The notes under the pieces are model-generated. The model saw only the letters and a program-made list of their open reading frames with translations, did no database searches and was not told the origin of the DNA. Position numbers and translations under genes: made by a program. A stretch of 64,000 nt of DNA from an uncultured Myxococcales bacterium (lineage in GTDB: Bacteria; Myxococcota_A; UBA9042): positions 1 through 64,000 of the forward strand of contig CAIYBN010000062.1 in the NCBI GenBank assembly GCA_903924465.1, in the 5' to 3' direction. Every line of letters begins with the position of its first letter. Position 1 is the stretch's first letter. Below are positions 19,129 to 29,100 of this stretch, in pieces.

Positions 19129-22100
19129 ATGTCAGCATCCAACCGCCCGGTTTTCTTTGACCCCCGTGGCACGCGCAAGCAACACGTCGGCCGCCTCGCC
19201 ATTCTCCTCGGCGGCGCGGCGACGGTGCTCGCGGTGGTCTTTATCGTCAGCGTGCTCTTCCAGCCGCTGCTGCCGGGGCTCGCGCACGTCGCACGGGTGA
19301 AGCCGCTTCCTGTGGCGCCGCTGGCTCCGAACGTGGCCGCGCAACGGGCGGCGCGGGCCAAGCTCGCGTTGGAGCAGGCGCACGCGGTCGTGGGCCAGGT
19401 CGCTGCGCATCGGCCGGGAAAGCTGCAGGTTGCACCGCCCGCCGTGCGGCCCAAAGCAGCCAAGCCGACGACGCATCCGCTGACGATTGGTTTCTACGTG
19501 AACTGGGACGATTCCAGCTACGAATCGCTGCGCCGGCACCTGAGCAAGCTGGACGAAATCGTGCCTGAGTGGCTGCGCCTGCAAGAGGGCGCGGATCCGC
19601 TCGTGGTGGAAATCGACACCCGCGCGCTGGATTTGATTCGGCGCGCGCGACCGCAGCTGCCGATTCTGCCGATGCTGCACAACTCGAAGGCCGGCGTGTG
19701 GGATGCGCCCGCGCTGACGCACGCGGTGCAGGACGCGCCGAGTCGCAAGCGGCTGGTGGATGCGCTGGTCGCGTTTGTGGCGAAACATGGCTTTGCCGGC
19801 GTGGTGCTGGACCTGGAGACGGTGCCGCAGGAAGCGCAGGCGAATCTGCTGATGTTCGTGCAGGAACTCCACGCGGCTTTTGCGCCACACGGCTGGCATG
19901 TGGCCCAGGCGGTGCCGTTTGATGACCCGGAGTGGAATTATCCGGCGTACGCGCAGGCCAACGACCAACTGTTCCTGATGGCCTACGACGAGCATTGGTC
20001 GACAAGCGAGGCGGGTAGCGTCGCCGGTCAGCCGTGGTTTGAAGCCACGCTGGCCAAGCGCTTGGCGGAAATTCCCGCGGAAAAAGCGGTCGTGTGCATC
20101 GGCGCGTACGGCTATGACTTTGTTGCGGGGCAGGAAGCGACGGACCTGACCTTCCAAGCGGCGATTTTGGCGGCCCGCGATGCCCAAGTGGCGATTGCCT
20201 TTGATCCCGAGACGTTCAATCCCCATTTTTCGTTTGCCGCGGCTGACGGCACGCGCCACGATGTGTGGTTCTTGGACGCGGTGACGGCGTACAACCAAAT
20301 GCGTGCGGCGACGGCGGCGGGCGTGCCGGCGTTTGCCGTGTGGCGTCTTGGCTCGGAGGATCCGTCGCTGTGGTCGTTCCTCGGCGATCCGGCGGCGTCG
20401 TGGACGGCGGATGCGCTGCGGACCATCACTTTTGGCTACGATGTCGATTTTTCCGGCGCGGGCGAGATTCTCGACGTCGTCGCCCAGCCGCAGCCGGGCA
20501 CGCGCGCGCTGGACCTGAGCGCGAGTGGCACGCTGGTCGCTGATGAGCGGTACGTGGTGCTGCCCTCGTCATTCGTCATCCAGCGCTCCGGGCTCGCGCC
20601 GGGCAAGGTGGCGCTGACCTTTGACGATGGCCCGGATCCGCTGTGGACGCCGCAGATTCTCGATCAGCTCAAGCAACTGGGTGTGCACGCGACGTTTTTC
20701 ATCATCGGCGAGAACGCGCTGGCGAATCCGGAGCTGGTGCGGCGCATCGTGGCCGAAGGACATGACATCGGCAACCACACGTTCACGCACCCGAATTTGG
20801 CGGAAGTGCCGGTGCCGTTGGCCAACGTGGAGCTGAACGCGACGCAGCGGCTGGTGGAATCGCTGACGGGGCGGTCCACGCGGCTGTTTCGCCCGCCGTA
20901 TTTTGGCGATGCCGAGCCGACGATTCCCGCGGAAGTGGAGCCGATCGTCGCCGCGAAGAACCTCGGCTATCTGACGATTGGCTTGCGCGTGGACGGCGAA
21001 GACTGGGCGACGCCGGGTGTCGACGCGATCGTCAAGAACGTCGTGAGCGGCGTGATGAATCCGGATCCGGACGTGCGCGGCCAGATTGTGCTGCTGCACG
21101 ACAGCGGCGGCGATCGCTCGCAAACGGTGACGGCCCTGCCGCTGCTGGTCGCGCAGCTCAAGGCGCAAGGCCAGACGTTCGTGACGGTGTCCCAGCTCGC
21201 TGGGCTGACGCGCGACGAGGCGATGCCGCCGATGCCGCCGTTCAGTTTCGTCGAGCAAGCGGACGCGGTGACGGTGACGGTGCTGTCGACCGGTTCCTGG
21301 CTGCTGCACTGGCTGTTTCTCATCGGCATCGTGCTGGGCGTGTTGCGGATTGCCGTCGTGGGCGCGCTGGCGCTGGTGCAATGGGGGCGCACGCGCAAGC
21401 GGCCGGCCATCGCGCCGGGGCAGGAAGCGCCGTTCCTCGCGTCGATCCTGGTGCCGGCATACAACGAGGAGAAGGTCATCAACCAGACGATTGAGAGCCT
21501 GCTCAAGTCCGACTATCCGCGGCTGGAGATTCTGGTCATCGACGACGGTTCCGCGGATCGCACGAGTGAAGTGGCGCGCGAGCGGTTTGGCAACCACCCA
21601 CGCGTGCGCATCTTCCGCAAGGAAAACGGCGGCAAAGCGAATGCGCTCAATTTTGGCCTGACCCATGCGAGCGGCGAAGTCGTGGTGGCGCTGGACGCCG
21701 ATACGCTGTTCATGCCGAACACGATTGGCCTGCTGGTGCGGCATCTGGCGGATCCGAAAGTGGGCGCGGTGGCGGGCAATGCCAAGGTGGGCAATCGCAT
21801 CAACCTGATTACGTCGTGGCAGGCGCTGGAGTACATCACGGCGCAGAACCTCGATCGCCGCGCGTTTGCGCTGCTGGATTGCATCACGGTTGTGCCGGGC
21901 GCGGTGGGCGCGTGGCGCAAGGAAGTCGTGGAAAAGCTCGGCGGGTTCAGCGACGAGACGCTGGCGGAGGATCAGGACCTGACGATTCGCGTGCTGCGCG
22001 CGGGTTGGAAAGTGGGCTACGAGGAGGACGCGATTGCCTGGACCGAGGCGCCGGACACGGTGGCGACGCTGGCCAAGCAACGGTTTCGCTGGTCTTTCGG

Positions 22101-22548
22101 CACGTTGCAATGCCTGTGGAAGCACCGTGACGTCATCTTCAGGCCGCGTTACGGCACGCTGGGCCTGGTGGCGATGCCCAATGTCCTCGTGTTTCAGGTC
22201 TTCTTTCCGCTGATCTCGCCGATCATGGACCTGATGCTGGTCTGGTCGCTGGTGTCGGTCGCGCTCGAGCGGCTGGAACATCCGGGCGAGCAAGGATTCG
22301 CCAATCTGGACACGGTCTTGCTCTACTACGCCCTGTTTCTGGCTCTGGATTGGCTGGCGGCGGCCTTCGCGTTTGCGTTGGAGCGTCGCGAGCAGTGGCG
22401 GCTGCTGATCTGGCTGTTTCTGCAACGTTTTTGTTATCGGCAGGTGATGTACTACGTGATGATTCGGTCGGTCATCGCGGCGCTGCGTGGCGCGATGCAT
22501 GGCTGGGGCAAGCTGGAGCGCAAGGCGACCGCGACGACGCGGAATTAG
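19129..22548 (+). CDS. Three-domain exopolysaccharide enzyme: GH18-like, NodB deacetylase, GT2 synthase
   Basis: 1139 residues. ATG at 19129 follows AGGGGACC; a TTG at 19087 is possible but adds no domain. An N-terminal membrane helix (about 25-50) is followed by a GH18-like domain with a reduced DxE motif (VVLDLETV, D228/E230). A polysaccharide deacetylase domain follows, with LTFDDGPDP (Asp499/500) and the HxxxH metal site NHTFTH (550/554). A transmembrane segment (about 730-755) leads to a family-2 glycosyltransferase with VPAYNEE (775), a DAD (856), EDQDL and QRFRW (984-988), then C-terminal helices. This joins in one polypeptide the activities of PgaC-type synthase and PgaB-type deacetylase/hydrolase. 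Poly-GlcNAc-like polymer synthesis, partial deacetylation and trimming are inferred. It converges with the GH8 gene 9 bp away. Confidence 0.9.
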   Translation: MSASNRPVFFDPRGTRKQHVGRLAILLGGAATVLAVVFIVSVLFQPLLPGLAHVARVKPLPVAPLAPNVAAQRAARAKLALEQAHAVVGQVAAHRPGKLQVAPPAVRPKAAKPTTHPLTIGFYVNWDDSSYESLRRHLSKLDEIVPEWLRLQEGADPLVVEIDTRALDLIRRARPQLPILPMLHNSKAGVWDAPALTHAVQDAPSRKRLVDALVAFVAKHGFAGVVLDLETVPQEAQANLLMFVQELHAAFAPHGWHVAQAVPFDDPEWNYPAYAQANDQLFLMAYDEHWSTSEAGSVAGQPWFEATLAKRLAEIPAEKAVVCIGAYGYDFVAGQEATDLTFQAAILAARDAQVAIAFDPETFNPHFSFAAADGTRHDVWFLDAVTAYNQMRAATAAGVPAFAVWRLGSEDPSLWSFLGDPAASWTADALRTITFGYDVDFSGAGEILDVVAQPQPGTRALDLSASGTLVADERYVVLPSSFVIQRSGLAPGKVALTFDDGPDPLWTPQILDQLKQLGVHATFFIIGENALANPELVRRIVAEGHDIGNHTFTHPNLAEVPVPLANVELNATQRLVESLTGRSTRLFRPPYFGDAEPTIPAEVEPIVAAKNLGYLTIGLRVDGEDWATPGVDAIVKNVVSGVMNPDPDVRGQIVLLHDSGGDRSQTVTALPLLVAQLKAQGQTFVTVSQLAGLTRDEAMPPMPPFSFVEQADAVTVTVLSTGSWLLHWLFLIGIVLGVLRIAVVGALALVQWGRTRKRPAIAPGQEAPFLASILVPAYNEEKVINQTIESLLKSDYPRLEILVIDDGSADRTSEVARERFGNHPRVRIFRKENGGKANALNFGLTHASGEVVVALDADTLFMPNTIGLLVRHLADPKVGAVAGNAKVGNRINLITSWQALEYITAQNLDRRAFALLDCITVVPGAVGAWRKEVVEKLGGFSDETLAEDQDLTIRVLRAGWKVGYEEDAIAWTEAPDTVATLAKQRFRWSFGTLQCLWKHRDVIFRPRYGTLGLVAMPNVLVFQVFFPLISPIMDLMLVWSLVSVALERLEHPGEQGFANLDTVLLYYALFLALDWLAAAFAFALERREQWRLLIWLFLQRFCYRQVMYYVMIRSVIAALRGAMHGWGKLERKATATTRN

Positions 22549-22557
22549 CCACGACTG

Positions 22558-23916
22558 TTACGGCATCCACCAGTTGCCGCTCACCACCAGCATCGCCAGC
22601 ATCTTCAGGGTGTTGCCGTAGTAGTCGTCATCGTCGAGCTGGCGCGCGACCAATTCGTTCCACAACGCGTCCAGCCACGCTTGATCCGCACGCGGCAACA
22701 GCGCAGCGACCGTCAGCGGCGCCAGGAACGCCAGACTTTGGCCATCCGCATCGGGTAGGGGCTTGCCGGTGAGCGCAATACCTTCGCCAATCGCCTTGGG
22801 CTGCCCATGCGTGTGTTGGGCAAAGAACGACGTCAGCTTCTGCGTCACGGCCAGCGACCGCGCGTCACCGGTCAGCAGCCAATCCGTCGCCAGGCGCCAC
22901 GGCACGCGACAGGCATTCCACGCATACTGCCCGTCGTGCGCCCCTTCGAGGTAATGCGGGGGCGCCGGCCGTGGCTGTTCGGTCTGCGTATTCACAATGA
23001 AATCAGGCACGAGTCCAGCTGGACTGCAGGTGCGCTGAACGTGCGCCGCCAGGTCCAGGCAGGCATCCGCCACGTGCTGCCAGCGCGGATCACCCGTGGC
23101 GCGGGCAAAGGCGCGGAAATGGTCGGGCATGAAATCGGAGGTCCGCGTGCCGTGCTGGTAACGCGGCTCCATCTCGCGCGCGTCCGAACCCAGGGACGGC
23201 AGATCGCTCTTCTCCAGCACGTCCAGCAGTAGCGCCTCTTTCAGCAGCGCCAACGCCGCGCCGCGGTAGTCGATCGCCCCGGCGCTGTGCCACTGCGCAT
23301 CCGCCAACAACAGGGCAAACGCGATGTCGAGGTCACCGTCGGTCGCCGAGCCCGCGTCGCCCGGCGCGTCCTTGCAGCCGGCGACTTGATTCCACGCCAT
23401 CAAATGCGGCGCGTCGTCCGCCGGATGGGCGCGGTAGTAGCGGAACAGGCCGTCGAACCGCTCCTGGGCAAGCGGGTCGTGTCCGGCCATGAGCGCGACG
23501 ATGAGCATGCCGTAGCCATGCGCCTCCGACGTCGTCAGCGTGCCGTGCGCCTGTCCGCTGGGATTGATCGGGATCACCTTGCCGGCGTTCGCGGAAACGA
23601 CCAACTGACCGGGCGCGCACGCCGGGACGAGGTAACGCGCGACCCACAGGTCGTAGAACGCCGCCGTCGCTGCAGCCAATCCAGGCGCCCCGACGCTCGG
23701 AAAATGCGCGCTCGCCGCGTAGCCTTGCCGATGCCCGCCAAATGCATGACTGGGCGTCACGACCGGTGCTGGTGGCGTCACGGTGTCTTGCGGCGTCGCG
23801 GCCACAACCGGAAGTGGTGATTGAGCAGGTCGCACGGGGCGGACGGAGGTGCGCTGGCACGCAACCGACAGGCACGTCGCAAGTACAAGCGCAAAGCGAC
23901 GGTTAGCGCGCTGCAT
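22558..23916 (-). CDS. Glycoside hydrolase family 8 lipoprotein
   Basis: 452 residues. ATG at 23916 has GGAGG 6 nt upstream. The lipobox is LSVAC (Cys20), followed by a Pro/Val-rich linker to about residue 60. The GH8 signature is visible: TTSEAHGYGM with the likely catalytic acid Glu131, and ATDGDLDIAFALLLAD with Asp193/195 as base and substrate-binding residues. A long (alpha/alpha)6-type body follows. GH8 enzymes cleave beta-1,4 glucans, chitosan or xylan, and one (BcsZ) works with cellulose synthases. Next to a synthase/deacetylase fusion, a partly deacetylated GlcNAc polymer is a plausible substrate, but this is inference. An upstream ATG at 23943 lacks a ribosome site. Confidence 0.9.
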   Translation of the reverse strand: MQRANRRFALVLATCLSVACQRTSVRPVRPAQSPLPVVAATPQDTVTPPAPVVTPSHAFGGHRQGYAASAHFPSVGAPGLAAATAAFYDLWVARYLVPACAPGQLVVSANAGKVIPINPSGQAHGTLTTSEAHGYGMLIVALMAGHDPLAQERFDGLFRYYRAHPADDAPHLMAWNQVAGCKDAPGDAGSATDGDLDIAFALLLADAQWHSAGAIDYRGAALALLKEALLLDVLEKSDLPSLGSDAREMEPRYQHGTRTSDFMPDHFRAFARATGDPRWQHVADACLDLAAHVQRTCSPAGLVPDFIVNTQTEQPRPAPPHYLEGAHDGQYAWNACRVPWRLATDWLLTGDARSLAVTQKLTSFFAQHTHGQPKAIGEGIALTGKPLPDADGQSLAFLAPLTVAALLPRADQAWLDALWNELVARQLDDDDYYGNTLKMLAMLVVSGNWWMP

Positions 23917-23964
23917 CGTGGCCTCCGATGCGGCGTCTAGCACGGCAAGCGGGCGTTTGGCGAG

Positions 23965-24534
23965 TCAGTGCCCGAAGTACGGGTTCTCGCCCGTCGAGTG
24001 ATCCGTCACATCGATAATCTCGCCGATGTCCGGAAATTTCTCTTTGAGACGCGTCTCAATGCCATACTTCAACGTCGCCGACGACGAAGAGCAGCCGTGG
24101 CATCCACCGCCGAACCGCAGCATCACGTTGTTGTCCCGCACTTCCACCAGCGCCACGGTGCCGCCATGCGACGCGACGCCCGGGTTGATTTCCGTGTCGA
24201 GAATCCACTGCACGCGCTCCGCCAGGGATGCGTCGTCCGTCGGGCCGCGCGGCGCGTCTGGATTCTCAAAGTGGAAGCCCGCAAATTCCTTGGTTTCGAC
24301 GTAGTCGATCGTGCCTTCCTTGAAACGTTCCCAACTCTTCGTGTCCAAGTAGATGGTCAAGCCGTCGGCGACAATCGTCTGGTCGTCCTCCTTGGCAGCG
24401 GTCTCGAAGTCAAGGTCGTAGAAGAACCCTTCGGGGCCTCCCACGTCGACGATGACACGCAAGCCGTAGCCTTCCGGCTGGCTTTTGTCGCCCATTTCGC
24501 GGACTTTCTGGATGGCGGTAGCGGTGATGTGCAT
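23965..24534 (-). CDS. nfuA: Fe/S biogenesis protein NfuA-like (IscA-like plus NifU domain)
   Basis: 189 residues, the usual NfuA length. The N-terminal half (MHITATAIQKVREM...) resembles the HesB/IscA fold. The C-terminal half is the NifU/Nfu domain with GGGCHGCSSSS, whose Cys145 and Cys148 form the CxxC that binds a 4Fe-4S cluster for transfer to targets. ATG at 24534 is preferred because the family starts there; the frame is open up to 24639 but that stretch is Pro/Arg-rich. It follows the propeller-like gene on the same strand by 101 bp. Confidence 0.9.
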   Translation of the reverse strand: MHITATAIQKVREMGDKSQPEGYGLRVIVDVGGPEGFFYDLDFETAAKEDDQTIVADGLTIYLDTKSWERFKEGTIDYVETKEFAGFHFENPDAPRGPTDDASLAERVQWILDTEINPGVASHGGTVALVEVRDNNVMLRFGGGCHGCSSSSATLKYGIETRLKEKFPDIGEIIDVTDHSTGENPYFGH

Positions 24535-24635
24535 GGTTTGTTTGCCTTGGCGGTCGGTCGGCGCAGGCCGGTTCTTGAACTGAATCCTAGGTCGCGATGG
24601 CGTTGTGTCAATATCCGACCGGGAAGGTCCGACTT

Positions 24636-26117
24636 TCATTGCGTTCCTGCCGCGCCTCCGGGAGTCACCGGCGCGGGCGGTGCGACGGCAGGAGTCGCGG
24701 CAGGCGGCAGCCCCACGACTTGCGGAACCACGGGCGGCGGTTTGGTCGGCGAATGTTGCGATTTATCGGAGCGCAAATCTGCGAGATCCAATTGCAATTC
24801 CTCGGACCGTCGCAGCCGCACGTCGTCGAGCTTCTTCAGCCGCTGCACCAGTGCTTTGGCGTCGGCTTCCTTGACACCGCGCAGGAGCTTCGCCGCTGCA
24901 TCCAGATCGCCTTGTTCCAGAAGCAGTTCCGCGTGCCGGTAGGCCGGCGCTGCGCTCGCGGGCAGCGAACGAACCCCCGGACGGAACTTCGGCCACAGCT
25001 TCGATGGCGGCGCGATGAGCGCGACCGGACCGCGAAAGCGCGGCGATGGCTCGATTAGCACCACGCCGCGGGGATCCGTGCCCAGCAGGCGCATGCCGTC
25101 CGGCGCCCACTGCAGGCCAGCGTGCACGTCCGGACGGGCGATATCGAGGTTCTCCGGCGTGGTCCATTCCTGCCAGCCCACCGCGTTCGATCGGTTGTCG
25201 TCGCGCCACACGCGGACGCCAGGACGTTGGCGACAGCCACTGGCCGGCTTGCGGGCAAAGGTGCCGACAACGCCATCGCTGTCGCGCATCCACTGCAAAT
25301 CCGTCACGTTGTTCGGGAGCGCCGTACGGTTCAGCTTGAATTGGCCGCCGCCGAAGCGGGCGACTGCCAACAGCGCACCGTTGTCGATCTGCGCGCGGTA
25401 CTTGGTATTCGGCGATGTCGGATTCGTTCGGCCAGCTTCAGGCGGCTCAGCCCAGCCGGGTTGCGCGGGTGCGATGGCCGCGCCGCGCGCGCCGGGCGTG
25501 TGCCGCACGTGTACGCGCTGCAGGTCGCGCCACCCCGGGCACGTGCCGGTCGCCGGTGCCGGACCTTTCGCCAGCCACAGCGTAAACTCATGCTGCGTCG
25601 CCGACCCACCGCCGACCAATTCGACGATGACTTGTTCAGCAGCCATAGGTACTTTGCCGATTTTTTCCACCGCGGCGGAATCCGGTTCGACCGCGAACAG
25701 CTCGCCATCGTTCGTCGCGACGTAGAGCCAGGCGCCATCTGGCGCGAAGCCAAAGCCCGCCACCGTTGGACCATCAAAGACGCGGCGCCGTTCGAGCGTC
25801 AGGGCATTGGTCAGACTCAGTTTTGTGCCGTCCGTCGTCGCGACTTCCACGCGGTACGGCGCGTTGCGAATCAAATCCGCAACAGCGGAATCGTGACCGC
25901 CCAGCTTCTTCTTCGGGCCTTCGCCCAGACCGCGCCAATCGATCTCGTTTGGATCGTGCGGTGGCATCGGCCGCACGGCCTGACCCGGCACAACCGGCGG
26001 CGGCACCTTGAGTTGCGGTTGCGCCGGCCGGGGCACGATGGGCTGTGCCAGCACGCCGGTCGTCAGCAGGCAACCAATGGCAAGAACGGGGTATTTTCTG
26101 AAAACCTGACGAACCAT
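24636..26117 (-). CDS. Secreted WD40/TolB-like beta-propeller protein, unknown function
   Basis: 493 residues. The signal peptide is VLAIGCLLTTGVLAQ and the next stretch is Pro/Val-rich. Repeated strands such as GFGFAPDGAWLYVATNDGEL and LQWAPDGMRLLGTDPRG have the PDG... pattern of WD40/TolB-type blades (about residues 90-370). A helical Leu/Glu/Lys segment (AELLLEQGDLDAAAKLLRG, then ALVQRLKKLDDVRLR) resembles a TPR-like unit and is followed by a Pro-rich tail. ATG at 26117 is preferred over TTG at 26129. No specific family is recognised. Confidence 0.78.
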   Translation of the reverse strand: MVRQVFRKYPVLAIGCLLTTGVLAQPIVPRPAQPQLKVPPPVVPGQAVRPMPPHDPNEIDWRGLGEGPKKKLGGHDSAVADLIRNAPYRVEVATTDGTKLSLTNALTLERRRVFDGPTVAGFGFAPDGAWLYVATNDGELFAVEPDSAAVEKIGKVPMAAEQVIVELVGGGSATQHEFTLWLAKGPAPATGTCPGWRDLQRVHVRHTPGARGAAIAPAQPGWAEPPEAGRTNPTSPNTKYRAQIDNGALLAVARFGGGQFKLNRTALPNNVTDLQWMRDSDGVVGTFARKPASGCRQRPGVRVWRDDNRSNAVGWQEWTTPENLDIARPDVHAGLQWAPDGMRLLGTDPRGVVLIEPSPRFRGPVALIAPPSKLWPKFRPGVRSLPASAAPAYRHAELLLEQGDLDAAAKLLRGVKEADAKALVQRLKKLDDVRLRRSEELQLDLADLRSDKSQHSPTKPPPVVPQVVGLPPAATPAVAPPAPVTPGGAAGTQ

Positions 26118-26189
26118 CAGCACACTCAACGCCCAAGCGGGCCGCGGGAGTTTAGCCGTCGCGGCCCCGAACTGCCAGCGAAAGTGCGG

Positions 26190-29100
26190 CTATTTGGGCC
26201 ACGGCACCGGCGTCGGCACATTCGGCGGCGGCAGCTGCGGCGCGAAAATCGCCGTCTGCCCCATCGGCGAAGTTACAGCCGTCGTGTTGTAAGCCCAGGA
26301 AATCCAGTAGCTTTGGCTAAGCAGCGTCGGATTCAGCACGTCGATGTCCAGCTGCGGCGCCAGAATGCGCCACATGCGGATGTACAACTGTCCCTTCGGC
26401 AGCGGGCTGAACTGCGCCAAGGTCGGAAAATCGGGAAGTTGCGCGTGGGTCACGTTGCCGTGCAGGAAGATTTCCCAGCGCGTCGTGTAGGTCAAATCGG
26501 CGATGCGCACCAGGTTCAAGGTGGGCGCATGGCCCGGCGCAACGGTCCAGTCGAGGGTCTGCCCGAGAACCGTATTCGCCATCGGGCTGGTCAGATACGG
26601 CATCTCCAGATACGGCCCCATCTCGACGATCGGTTCGCCAGCGGCCACCAAACCGCCGTCAAAGGTCGGCAGCACGCCGCGCAAATCCACTGGCATGTCC
26701 GCAACGCTGTGATCGGCGATCGGACCCGCACCGGTGATGTGGAGCCAAGTGCCCGTTTGGCCCACGGCGTCCACGGTGCCGTCTGGTCGGACGTACAAAC
26801 CATAAAGATTCTTCGACGTTCCAGCATCCACCGCGGTCACTGACTGGCCCGCAAACGTCGCAAGATACCCGCGATCCCCCGCCAGCCAAGTCGTTCCGTC
26901 GGCACCTGGCAGGATTGCCCGAATCGCCGCCGTCGTCCCGGCATTTTGCACGAGCCACACGAAGTTGTTCGTATTCAGAATCGGCTTGCCCAGCCACAAC
27001 GCGCCACCGTCGCCGGCCACGAGCATCGCGTTGTTCGGCAGCAGTGCCAGCGCGTGAAAGGTGGCCGTTGGCAACGCTGCCGGCCCGAGGACAGCCTGCC
27101 ACTTGCCCAGCGCATCGCCCGTCCAGTGGTGCAGGGTGCCGTCGTCGTGCAACGCCCAGACATCCTTGGCGTTACGCCCCTGCAGCGCCACGATCGACTT
27201 GCCAAGCGTTTGCAGCCACAGCGCCCAGCCCAGCGGCGAACGTCGTACCAGCACGCCGTCCTGGCCACCGGCCCAGCCATTCAAGCCCGCCGTCGCTGCA
27301 TCGTCGCTGGCCAACCAGACCGCGGTCAGTTGTTTCGCCGTCGGGCTGGCTTGGACGGTGAAATCGCCCCCCGTCCAACTGGCAATGTGCCCACCGTCGC
27401 CGACGCCGACGCGGGTGTCTCCGGCCGCGGCAAATGCGTGCAGTGCGCCGGGCGCTGTCTTCGCGGCCACAGGCGCAAAGGCACCTGGATGCCAGACCGC
27501 GGCGTGCTCCAGGCCCACGACCGCGCGCCCCGGCGCATCGGAGGTGGACATCGGTGGCCCGCCGTAACTCGTTGCGACGCCACCATAAAATTCGTAGCGC
27601 AGGCTCGCGCCATCGTCCTGGAACAACGCATCGCTCGGTTGGCCGGTCAGCACCAGCGTGTCGGTCTTCTGCTTCGTCGTCGTCTGGCCCATCGGCAGAT
27701 AGCCGTCGGCGCCCAAGTCAATCGCCGCAATCAGGCTCCGCTGCCCGCCGTCGGTATCCGCGCCCATCGGCAGCGCCACCATGTGCACGCGAATTTCCCG
27801 GTTCAGCGGCACGCGCACGTGAACCTGCACGCCGGTGACAGTCTGGCCCGGATTGGTGAACAAGTTGCGCGTCAGGCCCAACGCCAGAGGCACAAAAGTC
27901 TGGGTATGCTTGTCGACGTAGCCGCTGCGACAAATCACGGCCGTGGGGCCAGGCGTGACGCTGAGGGAGAAATTGCCGGACGCGTCCACGATGCCCGTCG
28001 CCTGCACGCCGCCGCTGCCGTAGATGCCGGCCGACGCCGGTTCGCAGCGTACTTGCGGGTCGCCCACGCGCGGCCGACAGCGCCAGCGCGCCTCGCTGCC
28101 CGCGCCGAATTGGTTGCACACGAAACCGTCTGGACAATCGTTCAGGCTCACGCAGGCTTTGACACAGAAGCCGCCGTCGGTGGCCGTCATCGCGTCGGAA
28201 AGTCCAAGAAGTTCGCAGCTTGCCGCCGATCCGCACATCGCGTCGCTGGTGCAGGGCAGGCAGTTGCCGTCGCTAACGGGTTCGCCGCTGCACGTTCCAC
28301 TGGGCAGGACAGTGTACTTCTCGGCGTCCAGCACGGTGCCGGTGACGGTGCCATTTGGCGGAACGTCGGTCTGGTCGCCACTGCCACTGCCGCTGGAGGG
28401 AATGGTCGAGCTGAGCCGAATCGTGGCATTTTCTGCGGAAAGCGCGATCAGCGATCCGGCGGTGAAATCGGCCTTGGACGCGTGGACATCGACAGGCGCA
28501 GCCATGCCTGGGCCGGAAAAGGTGATTTGGCCGCGGTCGTCCGTGAAGCCATGCCACGTGTTGCCGCCGGACGTCGCGATGACGAGTGCGCCAGGAATCG
28601 GCGTGGCGGCGCTGTTGCGGCGGACGACGGTGACGTTGAGCGAGCCATCGATGACGGCGCCCCAGGTGCCGCCGTTGCCGGACTTGGGGTCGAAATAGGT
28701 GAAGCCATTCGACAAGGTGCGGCGCGTCGTCGGGGCCCACATGCCTTCCACGTCCGCGGGTCCCGGATCGCCGCGCGGGGTGCGCAAGGTTGCCCAACCG
28801 CCGTCCTGCACCTGCACGTCGGTCGCCATCACGCCGTTGAACAGCACGGCGTGCATGCCGTCCAGACCCGTCCCGATCACGTTTGCCCACGTTCCGCCGG
28901 CTTGTGCACCCACCGCCGGCAGCACCGCCAGGATCTGGTGGTCATCGCTCACATAAACGACACCATGCGCCAGCGTCGTCTGCGTACCATCCGCGAGTTG
29001 CAAGGTCACGTCGGCCGGGCCCGGCACCCCCATCGGCGCCACGGCCGTCAGCGCGCCATCCTGACCGGGAATCAGCGCCAACTGGCTGGCTTGCAACGCA

